Shown one piece after another: positions 33,501 to 41,651 of a DNA stretch of 42,799 nt. Source of the stretch: Lachnospiraceae bacterium. Its GTDB lineage: Bacteria; Bacillota_A; Clostridia; Lachnospirales; Lachnospiraceae. The stretch is taken from NCBI GenBank assembly GCA_016291475.1, contig JAEEXJ010000013.1, forward strand, positions 1-42,799, in the 5' to 3' direction. Each line of letters opens with the position of its first letter. The first letter of the stretch is position 1. The position numbers were made by a program, and so were the translations under genes. The notes under the pieces are model-generated. The model did no database searches. It was not told the origin of the DNA and saw only the letters and a list, made by a program, of their open reading frames with translations.

Positions 33501-33549
33501 CGTTGAGGATAGTGTCAGGACTGCGCAGGGCCGTGGCAGAAAGGATTAT

Positions 33550-34164
33550 ATGAGGATTGTGTTAGCTTCGGCATCTCCCAGAAGAAGGGAGATACTTGAG
33601 CAGATTGGAATTAAATATGATGTGTGCGTCAGTGAAGTCGATGAGCACTCGATAGAGAAGGATCCGAAGAAACTGGTGATGCTGCTGTCTGAGCGTAAGG
33701 CAATGGCGGTGCTGAAGGCACTGGAGAGCGGAAAGTCCGGACTTGATGCGGATCCTGAGAAGGAGAGCTTTTGCGTTATCGGTTGTGATACCCTTGTGTA
33801 TCAGGAAAAGGGTAACGGAATTCTGGGTAAGCCCCATAGTGAGGCAGAGGCATTTGAGATGTTATCCGCGCTGCAGGGGGGAGTGCACGAGGTGTATTCG
33901 GGTGTGACGATACTTGTCAGCGGACTTAAGACTCCGGTCAAGAGACAGTTCTGGGAAAGGACTGCGGTTCATTTTTCCGAGATGACGGATGAGGAGATCC
34001 TGGAATATTTAAGGACGGGGGATCCCATGGATAAGGCAGGCGCTTACGGCATACAGGGATTCTGCGCCAGATATATCGACGGAATAGAGGGAGATTATCT
34101 GAACGTTGTGGGACTTCCCGCGTCGCACCTTTATAAAGAATTAAAATCACTGGGGATAGTTTGA
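33550..34164 (+). CDS. maf: Maf-family nucleoside triphosphate pyrophosphatase
   Basis: 204 residues. Starts with LASASPRRREILEQIG, the Maf phosphate-binding loop. VIGCDTLVYQ, LGKPHSEAEAFEMLSAL and PMDKAGAYGIQG follow. These enzymes cleave non-canonical or pyrimidine NTPs to NMP and PPi and are linked to septum control. The DKAGAYGIQG form is that of the dTTP/UTP type (YhdE-like). The sequence has an insertion of about ten residues (ALESGKSGLDADPEKESF). AAAGGA precedes the ATG. First gene after the repeat pair; no clear promoter was found in 33501-33549. Confidence 0.93.
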   Translation: MRIVLASASPRRREILEQIGIKYDVCVSEVDEHSIEKDPKKLVMLLSERKAMAVLKALESGKSGLDADPEKESFCVIGCDTLVYQEKGNGILGKPHSEAEAFEMLSALQGGVHEVYSGVTILVSGLKTPVKRQFWERTAVHFSEMTDEEILEYLRTGDPMDKAGAYGIQGFCARYIDGIEGDYLNVVGLPASHLYKELKSLGIV

Positions 34165-35132
34165 TGGATATATATTTTGCCCCGATGGAAGGAATGACTC
34201 CGCCGCTGTTAAGATGCCTTCACAATGAATTCTTCGGCGGATGCGATAAATACTTTACTCCTTTTATCTCGACCAATGAAAACTACAGTCTTAATCAAAA
34301 AGAGAAAAAGGAAATAGATCCTGAGTGTAATAAAGGATTAAATCTTGTTCCGCAGATAATATCAAATTCCGCGGAGCAGAGTGCAGGCTATATTTTGGAT
34401 ATATCCGAAAAATACGGATATAAAGAGATCAACATAAATATGGGATGCCCCTCCGGTACCGTTGTTTCCAAAAACAAAGGATCCGGAATGCTTAAGGATA
34501 AGCAGTTTCTTAAGGAGTATCTGGACGAACTCTTTATGAGACTGTATGAGCAGAAAGAAAGACCGGTTCCGGACATTTCCATTAAGACGAGAATAGGGTT
34601 TTATTCCGAGGATGAGCATAAGGAACTTACGGAGCTTTTACTTGCTCATCCCGTCAAACAGGTGATAATCCATCCCAGAAGCCGTACGCGTATGTATGAA
34701 GGCAGTACAAATATGGAGGCATTTTCATACATGTACGATGCGCTTAAGGGTGCCGGAATCGGAGTCGTATATAACGGAGATATCAAAACACCGGAAGATT
34801 ATGCGCAGATTGCGGGAAGTTATCCGGATCTTGACGGAGTGATGATAGGAAGAGGGCTTTTAAGAGATCCTTCCCTTGCCCGCAGGATAAAGGGCGGCAA
34901 ATGTGTTGACAATGAGGAGTATTTAAGATACATGGAAGCGCTCCTTGACGGATACATGGAGCAGATAGGAGTTGACAATTTCGTCCTTGCCAAGATGAAG
35001 GACACATGGAGTTTTTCCGCTCAGGCTTTTTCGGGCAATGATAAGGGACGAAAGGAAATGAATAAAGCAGACTCCGTTGAAAGTTACAGAATCTGCATGA
35101 GGCAGTTTATCAGAAATTCAAAGCTATTATAA
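34164..35132 (+). CDS. dus: tRNA-dihydrouridine synthase family protein
   Basis: 322 residues. FMN-dependent TIM barrel that reduces uridines in tRNA. FAPMEGMTPPLLR is the N-terminal FMN-binding segment, ININMGCPSG holds catalytic C95, KTRIGF and VIIHPRSRTRMYEG follow, and VVYNGDIKT and DGVMIGRGLL close the barrel. The ATG shares one base with the maf stop codon, so the two are translationally coupled. The subfamily (DusA, B or C) is not decided by eye. Confidence 0.93.
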   Translation: MDIYFAPMEGMTPPLLRCLHNEFFGGCDKYFTPFISTNENYSLNQKEKKEIDPECNKGLNLVPQIISNSAEQSAGYILDISEKYGYKEININMGCPSGTVVSKNKGSGMLKDKQFLKEYLDELFMRLYEQKERPVPDISIKTRIGFYSEDEHKELTELLLAHPVKQVIIHPRSRTRMYEGSTNMEAFSYMYDALKGAGIGVVYNGDIKTPEDYAQIAGSYPDLDGVMIGRGLLRDPSLARRIKGGKCVDNEEYLRYMEALLDGYMEQIGVDNFVLAKMKDTWSFSAQAFSGNDKGRKEMNKADSVESYRICMRQFIRNSKLL

Positions 35133-35146
35133 AGAGGGGGATTTTT

Positions 35147-35410
35147 ATGGAAATATATGATGACAAAGTTCTCGAAGCTTTCCTGAAAAATCAGAAACAG
35201 TTATTTGACGAAGAGGTTGCTTCCACCAAAGAGGAAGCAAGGGATTTTCTTGAGGAACTCATGGCACAGGTCGTGAATTCCGCAGACGAAGTTAAGGAGT
35301 ATTTCGAAGAAGAGGGCGTCGATTTAGACAGCCCCGAAGCCGGGGATATATTAAACGCAGATGAGGTATTTGAGATTGGGGACGGAAGATACCTTATCGT
35401 GGAAGGATAA
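35147..35410 (+). CDS. Small acidic protein of unknown function
   Basis: 87 residues, strongly acidic, no membrane segment. The first 60 residues are predicted to be helical (LEAFLKNQKQLFDEEVAST, EEARDFLEELMAQVV) and the C-terminus is short strands (DEVFEIGDGRYLIVEG). I do not recognise a family. A GAGGGGG ribosome binding site precedes it, and it sits tightly between dus and the acyltransferase gene, so it is probably a real gene. Confidence 0.7.
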   Translation: MEIYDDKVLEAFLKNQKQLFDEEVASTKEEARDFLEELMAQVVNSADEVKEYFEEEGVDLDSPEAGDILNADEVFEIGDGRYLIVEG

Positions 35411-35414
35411 TACC

Positions 35415-36680
35415 GTGGGAAAACATATCAGATGGGACAGATTGGATAATACGGGGTATCTCTTTCCTTCGATTGCCGGTGAGAACATGACAAGTACCTA
35501 CAGGATATCGATCATCCTGACGGAGGAAATAGATAAGGCCACCCTTCAAAAAGCACTGGACATACTTCTTCCTAAGATTGACGGATTTAACGTAAGACTC
35601 AGGAAGGGGTTCTTCTGGTTCTATTTTGAGGAGAACGGAAAGCCTGCACCCAGAGTCGTGGAGGAGGCGGGATTTCCCTGCAGATTTATAAGACCCAACA
35701 GAAATCATTCGTATCTGTTCAGGGTTACGTATTTCGGATGCAGGATCAATCTTGAAGTATTCCATGCCCTTACCGACGGAATGGGCGGAATCAATTTTAT
35801 CAGAGAGCTTGCTTACCAGTATTTAAGACTTGCGCATCCGGGTGAGTTTGAAAGCGACGGATTAAGTTCCGATACATCGCTTAACAAGGAAGACAGCTTC
35901 GTAAGAAACTATAAGTCGGCGAAGCCCAACGGATTCGTAGCCAAGAAGGCATATCTCATAAAAGGAAAACATCTCCCGGACGGAGAGTTCGGACTTATGC
36001 ATCTTACCATGTCCGTTCAGGAACTAAAGAAGGTTACACATGCTTACGGTGTGTCCATCAATGAGTACATGGTTGCTCTTACGGCATACAGCATTTACAA
36101 GAACGGATTCAGGGGAAGGAGTAAGGGACGTCCCATAAGGGTTGCGGTTCCCGTTAACCTAAGGCCTTATTTTGATTCCTATACCACCAAGAATTTCTTC
36201 GCGGTTGTTTCGGCGGAAGTTGCCGATGCGGAAAAAGAGTACACCTTTGCGGAGGTACTTGATATCTGTAAGACAACTCTCAGGGAGCAGATTACCAAAG
36301 AGCATCTGGAGGATCTCTTCAGTTACTCGGTATCAAACCAGATGAATCCTTTCCTGAGGGCTGTTCCTCTGGGGATAAAGAATCTTGCGATAAGATTTGT
36401 ATATACAAAATCGGCTACGGCCAATACCACGACCGTAACCAATATCGGTAATATCAAGATCCATGATGAATACCGTAAGTATGTTAAGGGCTTTACCGCC
36501 AATATCGCCATGAGTATCGGTCAGGATATAAAGGGTACCGTACTTTCCTATGGGGATGATTTCGTATATACCTTCTCTACGACACTTGAAGATACTTCCA
36601 TTGAAAGAAGCCTCGTAAAGCAGCTCGCAGAAGACGGCATCAATGTTACTGTTACGACGAACGGAGTATTTTATGGCTGA
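35415..36680 (+). CDS. Alcohol-acetyltransferase / condensation-domain-like acyltransferase
   Basis: 421 residues. Contains HALTDGMGG (H117, D121), the HxxxDG catalytic motif of CoA-dependent acyltransferases such as alcohol acetyltransferase, PapA5 and condensation domains. The order of segments, with RVAVPVNLRPYFDS after it, fits the same superfamily. It probably acylates an alcohol or amine on a lipid or glycan. The GTG at 35415 is preceded by GGAAGGA at seven bases, just inside the previous stop. It overlaps the DUF6320 gene by eight bases. The acyl donor and acceptor are unknown. Confidence 0.82.
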   Translation: MGKHIRWDRLDNTGYLFPSIAGENMTSTYRISIILTEEIDKATLQKALDILLPKIDGFNVRLRKGFFWFYFEENGKPAPRVVEEAGFPCRFIRPNRNHSYLFRVTYFGCRINLEVFHALTDGMGGINFIRELAYQYLRLAHPGEFESDGLSSDTSLNKEDSFVRNYKSAKPNGFVAKKAYLIKGKHLPDGEFGLMHLTMSVQELKKVTHAYGVSINEYMVALTAYSIYKNGFRGRSKGRPIRVAVPVNLRPYFDSYTTKNFFAVVSAEVADAEKEYTFAEVLDICKTTLREQITKEHLEDLFSYSVSNQMNPFLRAVPLGIKNLAIRFVYTKSATANTTTVTNIGNIKIHDEYRKYVKGFTANIAMSIGQDIKGTVLSYGDDFVYTFSTTLEDTSIERSLVKQLAEDGINVTVTTNGVFYG

Positions 36681-37338
36681 GTGTAAAAAATGCAGAGTAC
36701 ACATTACGGACGATACGGACAGATGTCCTTTTTGCAGATGTGTACTCGAAGATGACGGTATAAAAGGAATGAATGTATATCCGGATCCCGAAGCAACAGT
36801 CAAGGTGTGGAGGAACATCAGGAGGATCGTTCTCTTTTTATCGATATGCGCGATGGGCGGAATGCTGATCGCTCTTTATATGGGAGCCGATATCTTCAAC
36901 TGGACCATTGTAGTGGGACTTATTCTTTTGTATGTGAATGTTACGATCTATATGTCCATCACGGATAAGATAGGATACATGTTCAAGACACTGTTCCTTA
37001 CGATATCGGTCGTAGTCATACTTATCGGAATTGACTATTTTACCGGATACAACAGGTGGTCACTTGACTATACCCTTCCTTCATCGGTCATATTCCTGAA
37101 CGCCAGCTGTGTGGGGCTGATGATAATCAATCACAGAAACTGGCAGAGCTATATATCCCTTCAGCTTTTTAACATAGCCTGGAGCATTGTTCTGTTCATT
37201 CTTCTGAGACTTAATGTTATCAGGGAACCGGTATTGGTCCTTATAGCGATGGCACTTTCGGGTATTATTTTTGCGGGAACTGTTATCTTCGGAGGAAAGA
37301 GAGCTACCGAAGAGCTTAAGAGGAGATTTTTTATCTGA
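36673..37338 (+). CDS. DUF6320-type membrane protein with N-terminal zinc ribbon
   Basis: 221 residues. The N-terminus is a zinc ribbon, CKKC then CPFC (four Cys). Six hydrophobic segments follow in pairs (RIVLFLSICAMGGMLIALYM, WTIVVGLILLYVNVTIYM, LFLTISVVVILIGIDYF and others). This matches DUF6320 proteins. ACGGAG precedes the ATG. It lies between an acyltransferase and an alpha/beta hydrolase, both overlapping it, which points to a joint lipid or envelope function. The reaction, if any, is not known. Confidence 0.78.
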   Translation: MAECKKCRVHITDDTDRCPFCRCVLEDDGIKGMNVYPDPEATVKVWRNIRRIVLFLSICAMGGMLIALYMGADIFNWTIVVGLILLYVNVTIYMSITDKIGYMFKTLFLTISVVVILIGIDYFTGYNRWSLDYTLPSSVIFLNASCVGLMIINHRNWQSYISLQLFNIAWSIVLFILLRLNVIREPVLVLIAMALSGIIFAGTVIFGGKRATEELKRRFFI

Positions 37339-38441
37339 TGGCTTTATTTTCTAATCACTGGGTTAAAGGATTTGAACGTCAGTACAGGGAACTTACATTG
37401 GGTGAAGAGGCGGAAAATACAGAGGCGCCCGGTGAAGCTGCGGATTCATCGGATGATTCAGGCGCTGCCGAAGAAGCCGATGAGCGCAGGCTTTTAAGTG
37501 ATGGAGATGAGGCTGAAGAGGAAGAAGAGGAGGCAGCAGGCGTATCACAGCGCGGTAAGGTTGTCTCAAGAATGATCTCCTATATATCAAACGAGTCTTT
37601 GATGGGCAGGTCACTCAAGACGGGGGAACTCAGGAAAAAAATGAAGGAACCCGTATGGAACGTGCCCGAACCGTTTAATGTAACCGGCTTCGAGATGGAC
37701 GGTTTTTCAATGAAGATGCTTTCATCCAAAGAAAATCCGGATCTCGATCATGTGATATTACAGCTTCACGGCGGCGGATATATGGGTGCCATCAGGAATG
37801 CATATTATGTTTTTGCGGGGCTGTACAACGAAGTGAGCAAGGGGATGAACGTGCTTTGCCCCGATTACAGAGTTGCTCCTGAGAATCCTTACCCTGCGGC
37901 TCTTGAGGATGCGGTAGCATCATATAAGTGGCTTCTTACAAGGGGATATATGGCGGAGAATATAGTCGTTGCGGGAGACAGTGCGGGCGGCGGACTGGCT
38001 ATGGCGCTTTGCATGTATCTTCGGGATAACGGTCTGCCCATGCCGGGAGGCATTGTTGCTATGAGCCCATGGACCGATCTGACCGCATCCGGGGCTTCTT
38101 ATGAGGAGAACTTCGATAAGGATCCTTTGTACGGCGGCACAAAAGAAAGTCTTATTTATATCAATGCTTATCCGGGAGATCACGATAAAACAGATCCTTA
38201 CATCTCGCCCGCATTCGGAAGCTTTAAGGATTTTCCTCCCATGCTGATTCAGGTCGGATCTAACGAGATGCTTTTATCCGACTCTGAGGTGGTAGCAGCC
38301 AAGGCACGTGATGAAGGGGTGAAGGTAAGATTACATATCTACGAAGGAATGTTCCATGTTTTTCAGATGGCATATACCGCAATACCTGAATCCAAGAAAG
38401 CGTGGATCGAAGTCGGAAAGTTCTTCGAGGTGTTGTTTTAA
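37338..38441 (+). CDS. Alpha/beta hydrolase, hormone-sensitive-lipase family esterase
   Basis: 367 residues. The oxyanion motif HGGGY starts at H144, and nucleophile S215 is in GDSAGGG. DPYISPAFGSFKDFPPMLI and the His in YEGMFHVFQM complete the usual triad arrangement. An unusual insert at about residues 24-72 is almost all Glu, Asp, Ala and Ser (EAEEEEEEAAG). HSL-family enzymes cleave short acyl esters or deacetylate. The ATG overlaps the stop codon of the DUF6320 gene. It could remove the acyl group that the upstream transferase adds. No signal peptide, so cytoplasmic. Confidence 0.87.
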   Translation: MALFSNHWVKGFERQYRELTLGEEAENTEAPGEAADSSDDSGAAEEADERRLLSDGDEAEEEEEEAAGVSQRGKVVSRMISYISNESLMGRSLKTGELRKKMKEPVWNVPEPFNVTGFEMDGFSMKMLSSKENPDLDHVILQLHGGGYMGAIRNAYYVFAGLYNEVSKGMNVLCPDYRVAPENPYPAALEDAVASYKWLLTRGYMAENIVVAGDSAGGGLAMALCMYLRDNGLPMPGGIVAMSPWTDLTASGASYEENFDKDPLYGGTKESLIYINAYPGDHDKTDPYISPAFGSFKDFPPMLIQVGSNEMLLSDSEVVAAKARDEGVKVRLHIYEGMFHVFQMAYTAIPESKKAWIEVGKFFEVLF

Positions 38442-38472
38442 GTGACAGTGTGGACGTAGCCTTTTGTCACTT
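38440..38472. other. Hairpin after the esterase gene (possible weak terminator)
   Basis: AAGTGACA (38440-38447) pairs with TGTCACTT (38465-38472) around a 17-base loop. There is no T-run after it. It lies between the esterase stop codon and the next promoter. Confidence 0.4.
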
Positions 38473-38473
38473 G

Positions 38474-38482
38474 TGTTATAAT
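38474..38482 (+). promoter_or_regulatory. Extended -10 promoter
   Basis: TGTTATAAT is a perfect extended -10 (TGn plus TATAAT). No good -35 box was found at the expected distance, which is normal for this class. The 38530 ATG is 48 bases downstream. Confidence 0.6.
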
Positions 38483-38529
38483 AATAAAGACCTTTGTTCC
38501 CCGCAAACAGACTCTGAAAGGAGCAAAAC

Positions 38530-38820
38530 ATGAAGTGCAGAAGAGTACCTCTTGAAGCTGATGTTTACAAGTTTGAGTTGGGAAAGGGATTGGAAGACGG
38601 ATATGAGCTATACAGCGACGTTATTACCAAGACCTGGATCGTTGCAAGTAATCTTGTTCAGATTACTCTTCCCGACGGTTCCATTGTGTGTCCTTATATC
38701 TCTCACAGAAGGGGAAAGACCTTCATAAGCGAAGGGGATTATATCATCGTAGATTCGGACGGCACCAAGCATGTCTGCGGCGAAGATAAGATATTCCAGC
38801 GTTATGAAGAAGTAAAGTAA
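38530..38820 (+). CDS. Small conserved protein of unknown function
   Basis: 96 residues, no signal peptide or membrane helix. All-beta look with VQITLPDGSIVCPYIS and EGDYIIVDSDGTKHVCGED. The GDYI-VDSDG pattern recalls short PGDYG-like domains sometimes found in phage and bacterial proteins, but the match is weak. It contains three Cys residues. AAAGGAG precedes the ATG by about eight bases. It starts a three-gene operon with a lipase and a DNA glycosylase. No function is assigned. Confidence 0.75.
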   Translation: MKCRRVPLEADVYKFELGKGLEDGYELYSDVITKTWIVASNLVQITLPDGSIVCPYISHRRGKTFISEGDYIIVDSDGTKHVCGEDKIFQRYEEVK

Positions 38821-38821
38821 A

Positions 38822-40195
38822 GTGAAAAATCCGCTTCATACTATCATAAGAATCATATATCATCTTTTATTCCTGTTTGTGCTCCTGCTTGCGGCAAACT
38901 CTGTGTTTCTGCTTGCCTCCGGGGCCTATGATTCCATTGTAATGATAATCACCATGTGCATGTGTTTTTTCTTCTGGCTGTGGCCGGGAGCATGTACAAA
39001 GGATGTCAGGGACGGAAGAGTCAAACAGCTCTGGTTCGGAAATATTCAGCTGAGAGTTTTTCTGGAAGCGCTTGTTATCACCGTTGCATATACGATACTT
39101 GAGCTTTTCGTATTTAAAAATGTCAGCGGATCTGCCGGAGATTTTCCCTGGAAAAAATTTGCATCTCATGCAGTGATCGCCATTGTGTTTTTGTCGATCA
39201 CTTTCTGGATCGGAATTATCAGGATATATCTGACCAGCATTCAGCTTGGAATCAAGATGAGGGTTATCGGTATTTTATGCGGTCTTATTTTCCCGGTTAA
39301 CCTGATCGTTCTGGGGATCATGATCCGTACCACTCTCGATGAGGTAAAGTTTGAGAACGATAAAGCCATCCTGAATGAGCAGAGGAAAGCAGAAAGGATC
39401 TGTGCTACGAAGTATCCCATACTTTTACTGCACGGTGTCTTTTTCAGGGATTCCAAATTTTTCGATTACTGGGGGCGCGTTCCCGGAGAACTTTATACCA
39501 ACGGCTGCACATTCTTTTACGGTGAACAGCAGTCGGCTGCATCCGTTGAATCCTGCGGACTTGAAGTTGCGCGTAAGATCAAAGAGATAACCGAGACTAC
39601 AGGATGTGAGAAGGTTAATATCATTGCACATTCAAAGGGCGGACTCGACGCAAGAAGTGCGATGACGGATCCGGATATTGCGAGAAGAGTCGCATCTCTT
39701 ACCACGATCAACACGCCACACAGAGGATGTGAATTTGCGGACTATCTTCTCGAAAAGATTCCCGAAAAGCCTCAGCAGGTTGTTGCAAAGGCTTACAACA
39801 AAGCGCTTTCAAAGCTCGGAGATTACAATCCCGACTTCATAGTTGCATGTAAAAATCTGACCCATTCATTCTGTGCCGAATTCAATGAGAGGGTTAAAGA
39901 TCCCGAAGGAGTTTACATTCAGAGCTTCGGATCTGTTCTCAACAATAATCGTGGGGGACAGTTCCCACTCAACATGTCTTACGGACTTGTAAACGCTTTT
40001 GACGGAAAAAACGACGGCCTTGTCGGTGAGAAGTCTTTTCCCTGGGGCAGTGATTTTCATCTGATCACAACTACCGGTAAGAGAGGAATCTCACACGGTG
40101 ATGTCATCGATCTTAACCGTGAAAATATTCCCGGATACGATGTCAGGGAATTCTATGTTCAGCTTGTTGCAGACCTTAAGAGAAAAGGATTCTGA
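38822..40195 (+). CDS. Membrane-anchored lipase/esterase (alpha/beta hydrolase)
   Basis: 457 residues. The first 185 residues carry about five membrane helices (IIYHLLFLFVLLLAANSVFL, IVMIITMCMCFFFWLW, VFLEALVITVAYTILELFVF, SHAVIAIVFLSITFWIGII, VIGILCGLIFPVNLIVLGIM). The rest is a triacylglycerol-lipase fold: PILLLHGVFFRD at the oxyanion hole, nucleophile S271 in AHSKGGLDAR, TPHRGCEFAD, and DGLVGEKS before the catalytic His in RGISHGDVI. The fusion to a multi-helix membrane part is unusual. The GTG start follows the previous stop by one base. Confidence 0.8.
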   Translation: MKNPLHTIIRIIYHLLFLFVLLLAANSVFLLASGAYDSIVMIITMCMCFFFWLWPGACTKDVRDGRVKQLWFGNIQLRVFLEALVITVAYTILELFVFKNVSGSAGDFPWKKFASHAVIAIVFLSITFWIGIIRIYLTSIQLGIKMRVIGILCGLIFPVNLIVLGIMIRTTLDEVKFENDKAILNEQRKAERICATKYPILLLHGVFFRDSKFFDYWGRVPGELYTNGCTFFYGEQQSAASVESCGLEVARKIKEITETTGCEKVNIIAHSKGGLDARSAMTDPDIARRVASLTTINTPHRGCEFADYLLEKIPEKPQQVVAKAYNKALSKLGDYNPDFIVACKNLTHSFCAEFNERVKDPEGVYIQSFGSVLNNNRGGQFPLNMSYGLVNAFDGKNDGLVGEKSFPWGSDFHLITTTGKRGISHGDVIDLNRENIPGYDVREFYVQLVADLKRKGF

Positions 40196-40200
40196 TCCGA

Positions 40201-41037
40201 ATGAAATTCGCAGAGAAATTGTATATAGAACTGAAGGGCGGCATCGATCTTGATAAAACTGAGAGATCGGGGCAGTGCTTCAGATGGATAGGAGACGGGG
40301 ATGCATTTATCATCCCCGCTTTCGGTATGTCGGTAAGAGTGACCGAAGCCGAAGGCGGAATAAACCTTGAACTTTTATCTTCCCCGAAAAAGAAACCGGA
40401 TGCAAAAACCATATCCGAAATCTGGGGGAAATATTTTGATGCGGATCTTGATTATTCGAAGATTCGAAAAATGCCTGATAAAAAAGATAAGTTTTTGTCT
40501 GCTGCCGCCGAAAGCGGAGAGGGCATAAGGATCATATATCAGGATCCGTTCGAGACACTTATCACATTTATCATCTCTCAGAGAAAAAGCATTCCCGCCA
40601 TTAAGACCAGTGTCGAGAGGATATGTGAGACTGTCGGACGTAAGATACCCGGAACGGATATATATGATTTTCCCACTCCGGATGAGCTTAAGAAACTGTC
40701 TTCCGATGAGCTTTCCGCATGCGGACTCGGATACAGAGCTCCGTACATTCATGAGACGGCGGAGGTGTTTGCAAGGGGAGAGTTTGATGAGGGGTATTTG
40801 AGCGGGCTTGATGATGATACTCTTATAAATACGCTTATGTCTCTTAAGGGAGTAGGAGTGAAGGTAGCAAATTGCACTGCGCTTTTCGGATTCCACAGAC
40901 TGGATCTTTTTCCCATTGATGTATGGATCCAAAGAGCACTTGATACTTACTATGACGGAACCTTTCCTTTGGAGAAATACCATCCCTATAACGGAATAAT
41001 GCAGCAGTACATTTTCGCATACCGCGGCAAGCTGTAA
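40201..41037 (+). CDS. OGG1-like DNA glycosylase (8-oxoguanine type)
   Basis: 278 residues, the length of bacterial OGG1 proteins. The N-terminal beta domain includes SGQCFRWIGDGDAF. The helix-hairpin-helix GVGVKVANC contains catalytic K221, and D240 lies in PIDVW; the 19-residue spacing equals that of human OGG1 (K249/D268). The minor-groove loop that reads SSNNNI in human OGG1 is SQRKSI here, with R128 and K129 in place of two Asn. It should excise 8-oxoguanine and cut at the abasic site, with possible change in opposite-base recognition. It starts five bases after the lipase stop. Confidence 0.85.
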   Translation: MKFAEKLYIELKGGIDLDKTERSGQCFRWIGDGDAFIIPAFGMSVRVTEAEGGINLELLSSPKKKPDAKTISEIWGKYFDADLDYSKIRKMPDKKDKFLSAAAESGEGIRIIYQDPFETLITFIISQRKSIPAIKTSVERICETVGRKIPGTDIYDFPTPDELKKLSSDELSACGLGYRAPYIHETAEVFARGEFDEGYLSGLDDDTLINTLMSLKGVGVKVANCTALFGFHRLDLFPIDVWIQRALDTYYDGTFPLEKYHPYNGIMQQYIFAYRGKL

Positions 41038-41077
41038 TTTATTCCGGACGGTAAGGATCGTCTGCGTGTAATGATCA

Positions 41078-41106
41078 TTGACGCGATTTATAAGTGCCGT
41101 TATATT
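41078..41106 (+). promoter_or_regulatory. Promoter of the small membrane-protein gene
   Basis: TTGACG (41078-41083) and TATATT (41101-41106) are 17 bases apart. This is close to consensus and 50 bases before the ATG at 41156. Confidence 0.7.
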
Positions 41107-41155
41107 GTTACTTACGGGGTGACCCGATTTTGATTCTTGAGAGGAGAATTTAAAA

Positions 41156-41494
41156 ATGGATTCCAATAACATGAACAACCAGAACTACCAGCAGAATTAC
41201 CAGCAGCCCTACCAGCAGCAGCCTGTTTACAACAACTTCTATCAGACACCTCAGATTCCTGAAGAGTACAAGCCAATTTCCATGTGGGGATATCTCGGAT
41301 ACGAAATTTTGTTTGCTCTCCCCTTCATCGGATTTATCCTGGTAATCGTTATGTCATTTGCTCCTGCCAACAAGAATGTTAAGAATTTTGCAAGATCATT
41401 TCTTCTCGCAACGATTATCGGTATTGTTCTTGTTTTCATTATATTTTCACTCTTTGGAGCAGCAATCGTTGCCAGCCTTAGTCAGCTCGGATAA
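41156..41494 (+). CDS. Small membrane protein with Gln/Asn-rich N-terminus
   Basis: 112 residues. The first 40 residues are nearly all Gln, Asn, Tyr and Pro in loose repeats (NYQQNYQQPYQQQP). Two membrane helices follow, GYEILFALPFIGFILVIVM and FLLATIIGIVLVFIIFSLF. Such proteins are common in Lachnospiraceae but have no assigned role. GAGGAG is a strong ribosome binding site. It has its own promoter and terminator and so is a single-gene unit. Its codon use resembles highly expressed genes in the window (AAC, CAG). Confidence 0.82.
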   Translation: MDSNNMNNQNYQQNYQQPYQQQPVYNNFYQTPQIPEEYKPISMWGYLGYEILFALPFIGFILVIVMSFAPANKNVKNFARSFLLATIIGIVLVFIIFSLFGAAIVASLSQLG

Positions 41495-41506
41495 GATCTT
41501 TGGAAA

Positions 41507-41542
41507 GGGGGCATTTTCGCACAGAAAATGCTCTCTTTTTTT
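41507..41542 (+). terminator. Intrinsic terminator
   Basis: A 12-bp stem with two G-U pairs (41507-41518 with 41524-41535), a five-base loop and seven T residues. It lies 12 bases after the small membrane-protein gene. Confidence 0.9.
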
Positions 41543-41589
41543 GTGCGGAAATATTCAGAATATTTCGTGATTTTTACTGTCGTATTCTG

Positions 41590-41595
41590 TATAAT
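41590..41595 (+). promoter_or_regulatory. -10 box of the phosphofructokinase promoter
   Basis: A perfect TATAAT lies 56 bases before the ATG. No convincing -35 box was found 16-18 bases upstream. Confidence 0.5.
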
Positions 41596-41651
41596 GTTGC
41601 ACATGGGGTGTATTTCCTCAAAAATATCAAGTTCGCAGAAAGGAAATGAAA

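Noticed and set aside
40375..41178. A 267-codon minus-strand frame across the glycosylase gene
   Set aside because: It covers a gene with conserved catalytic residues and a promoter for another gene; no supporting start signal.
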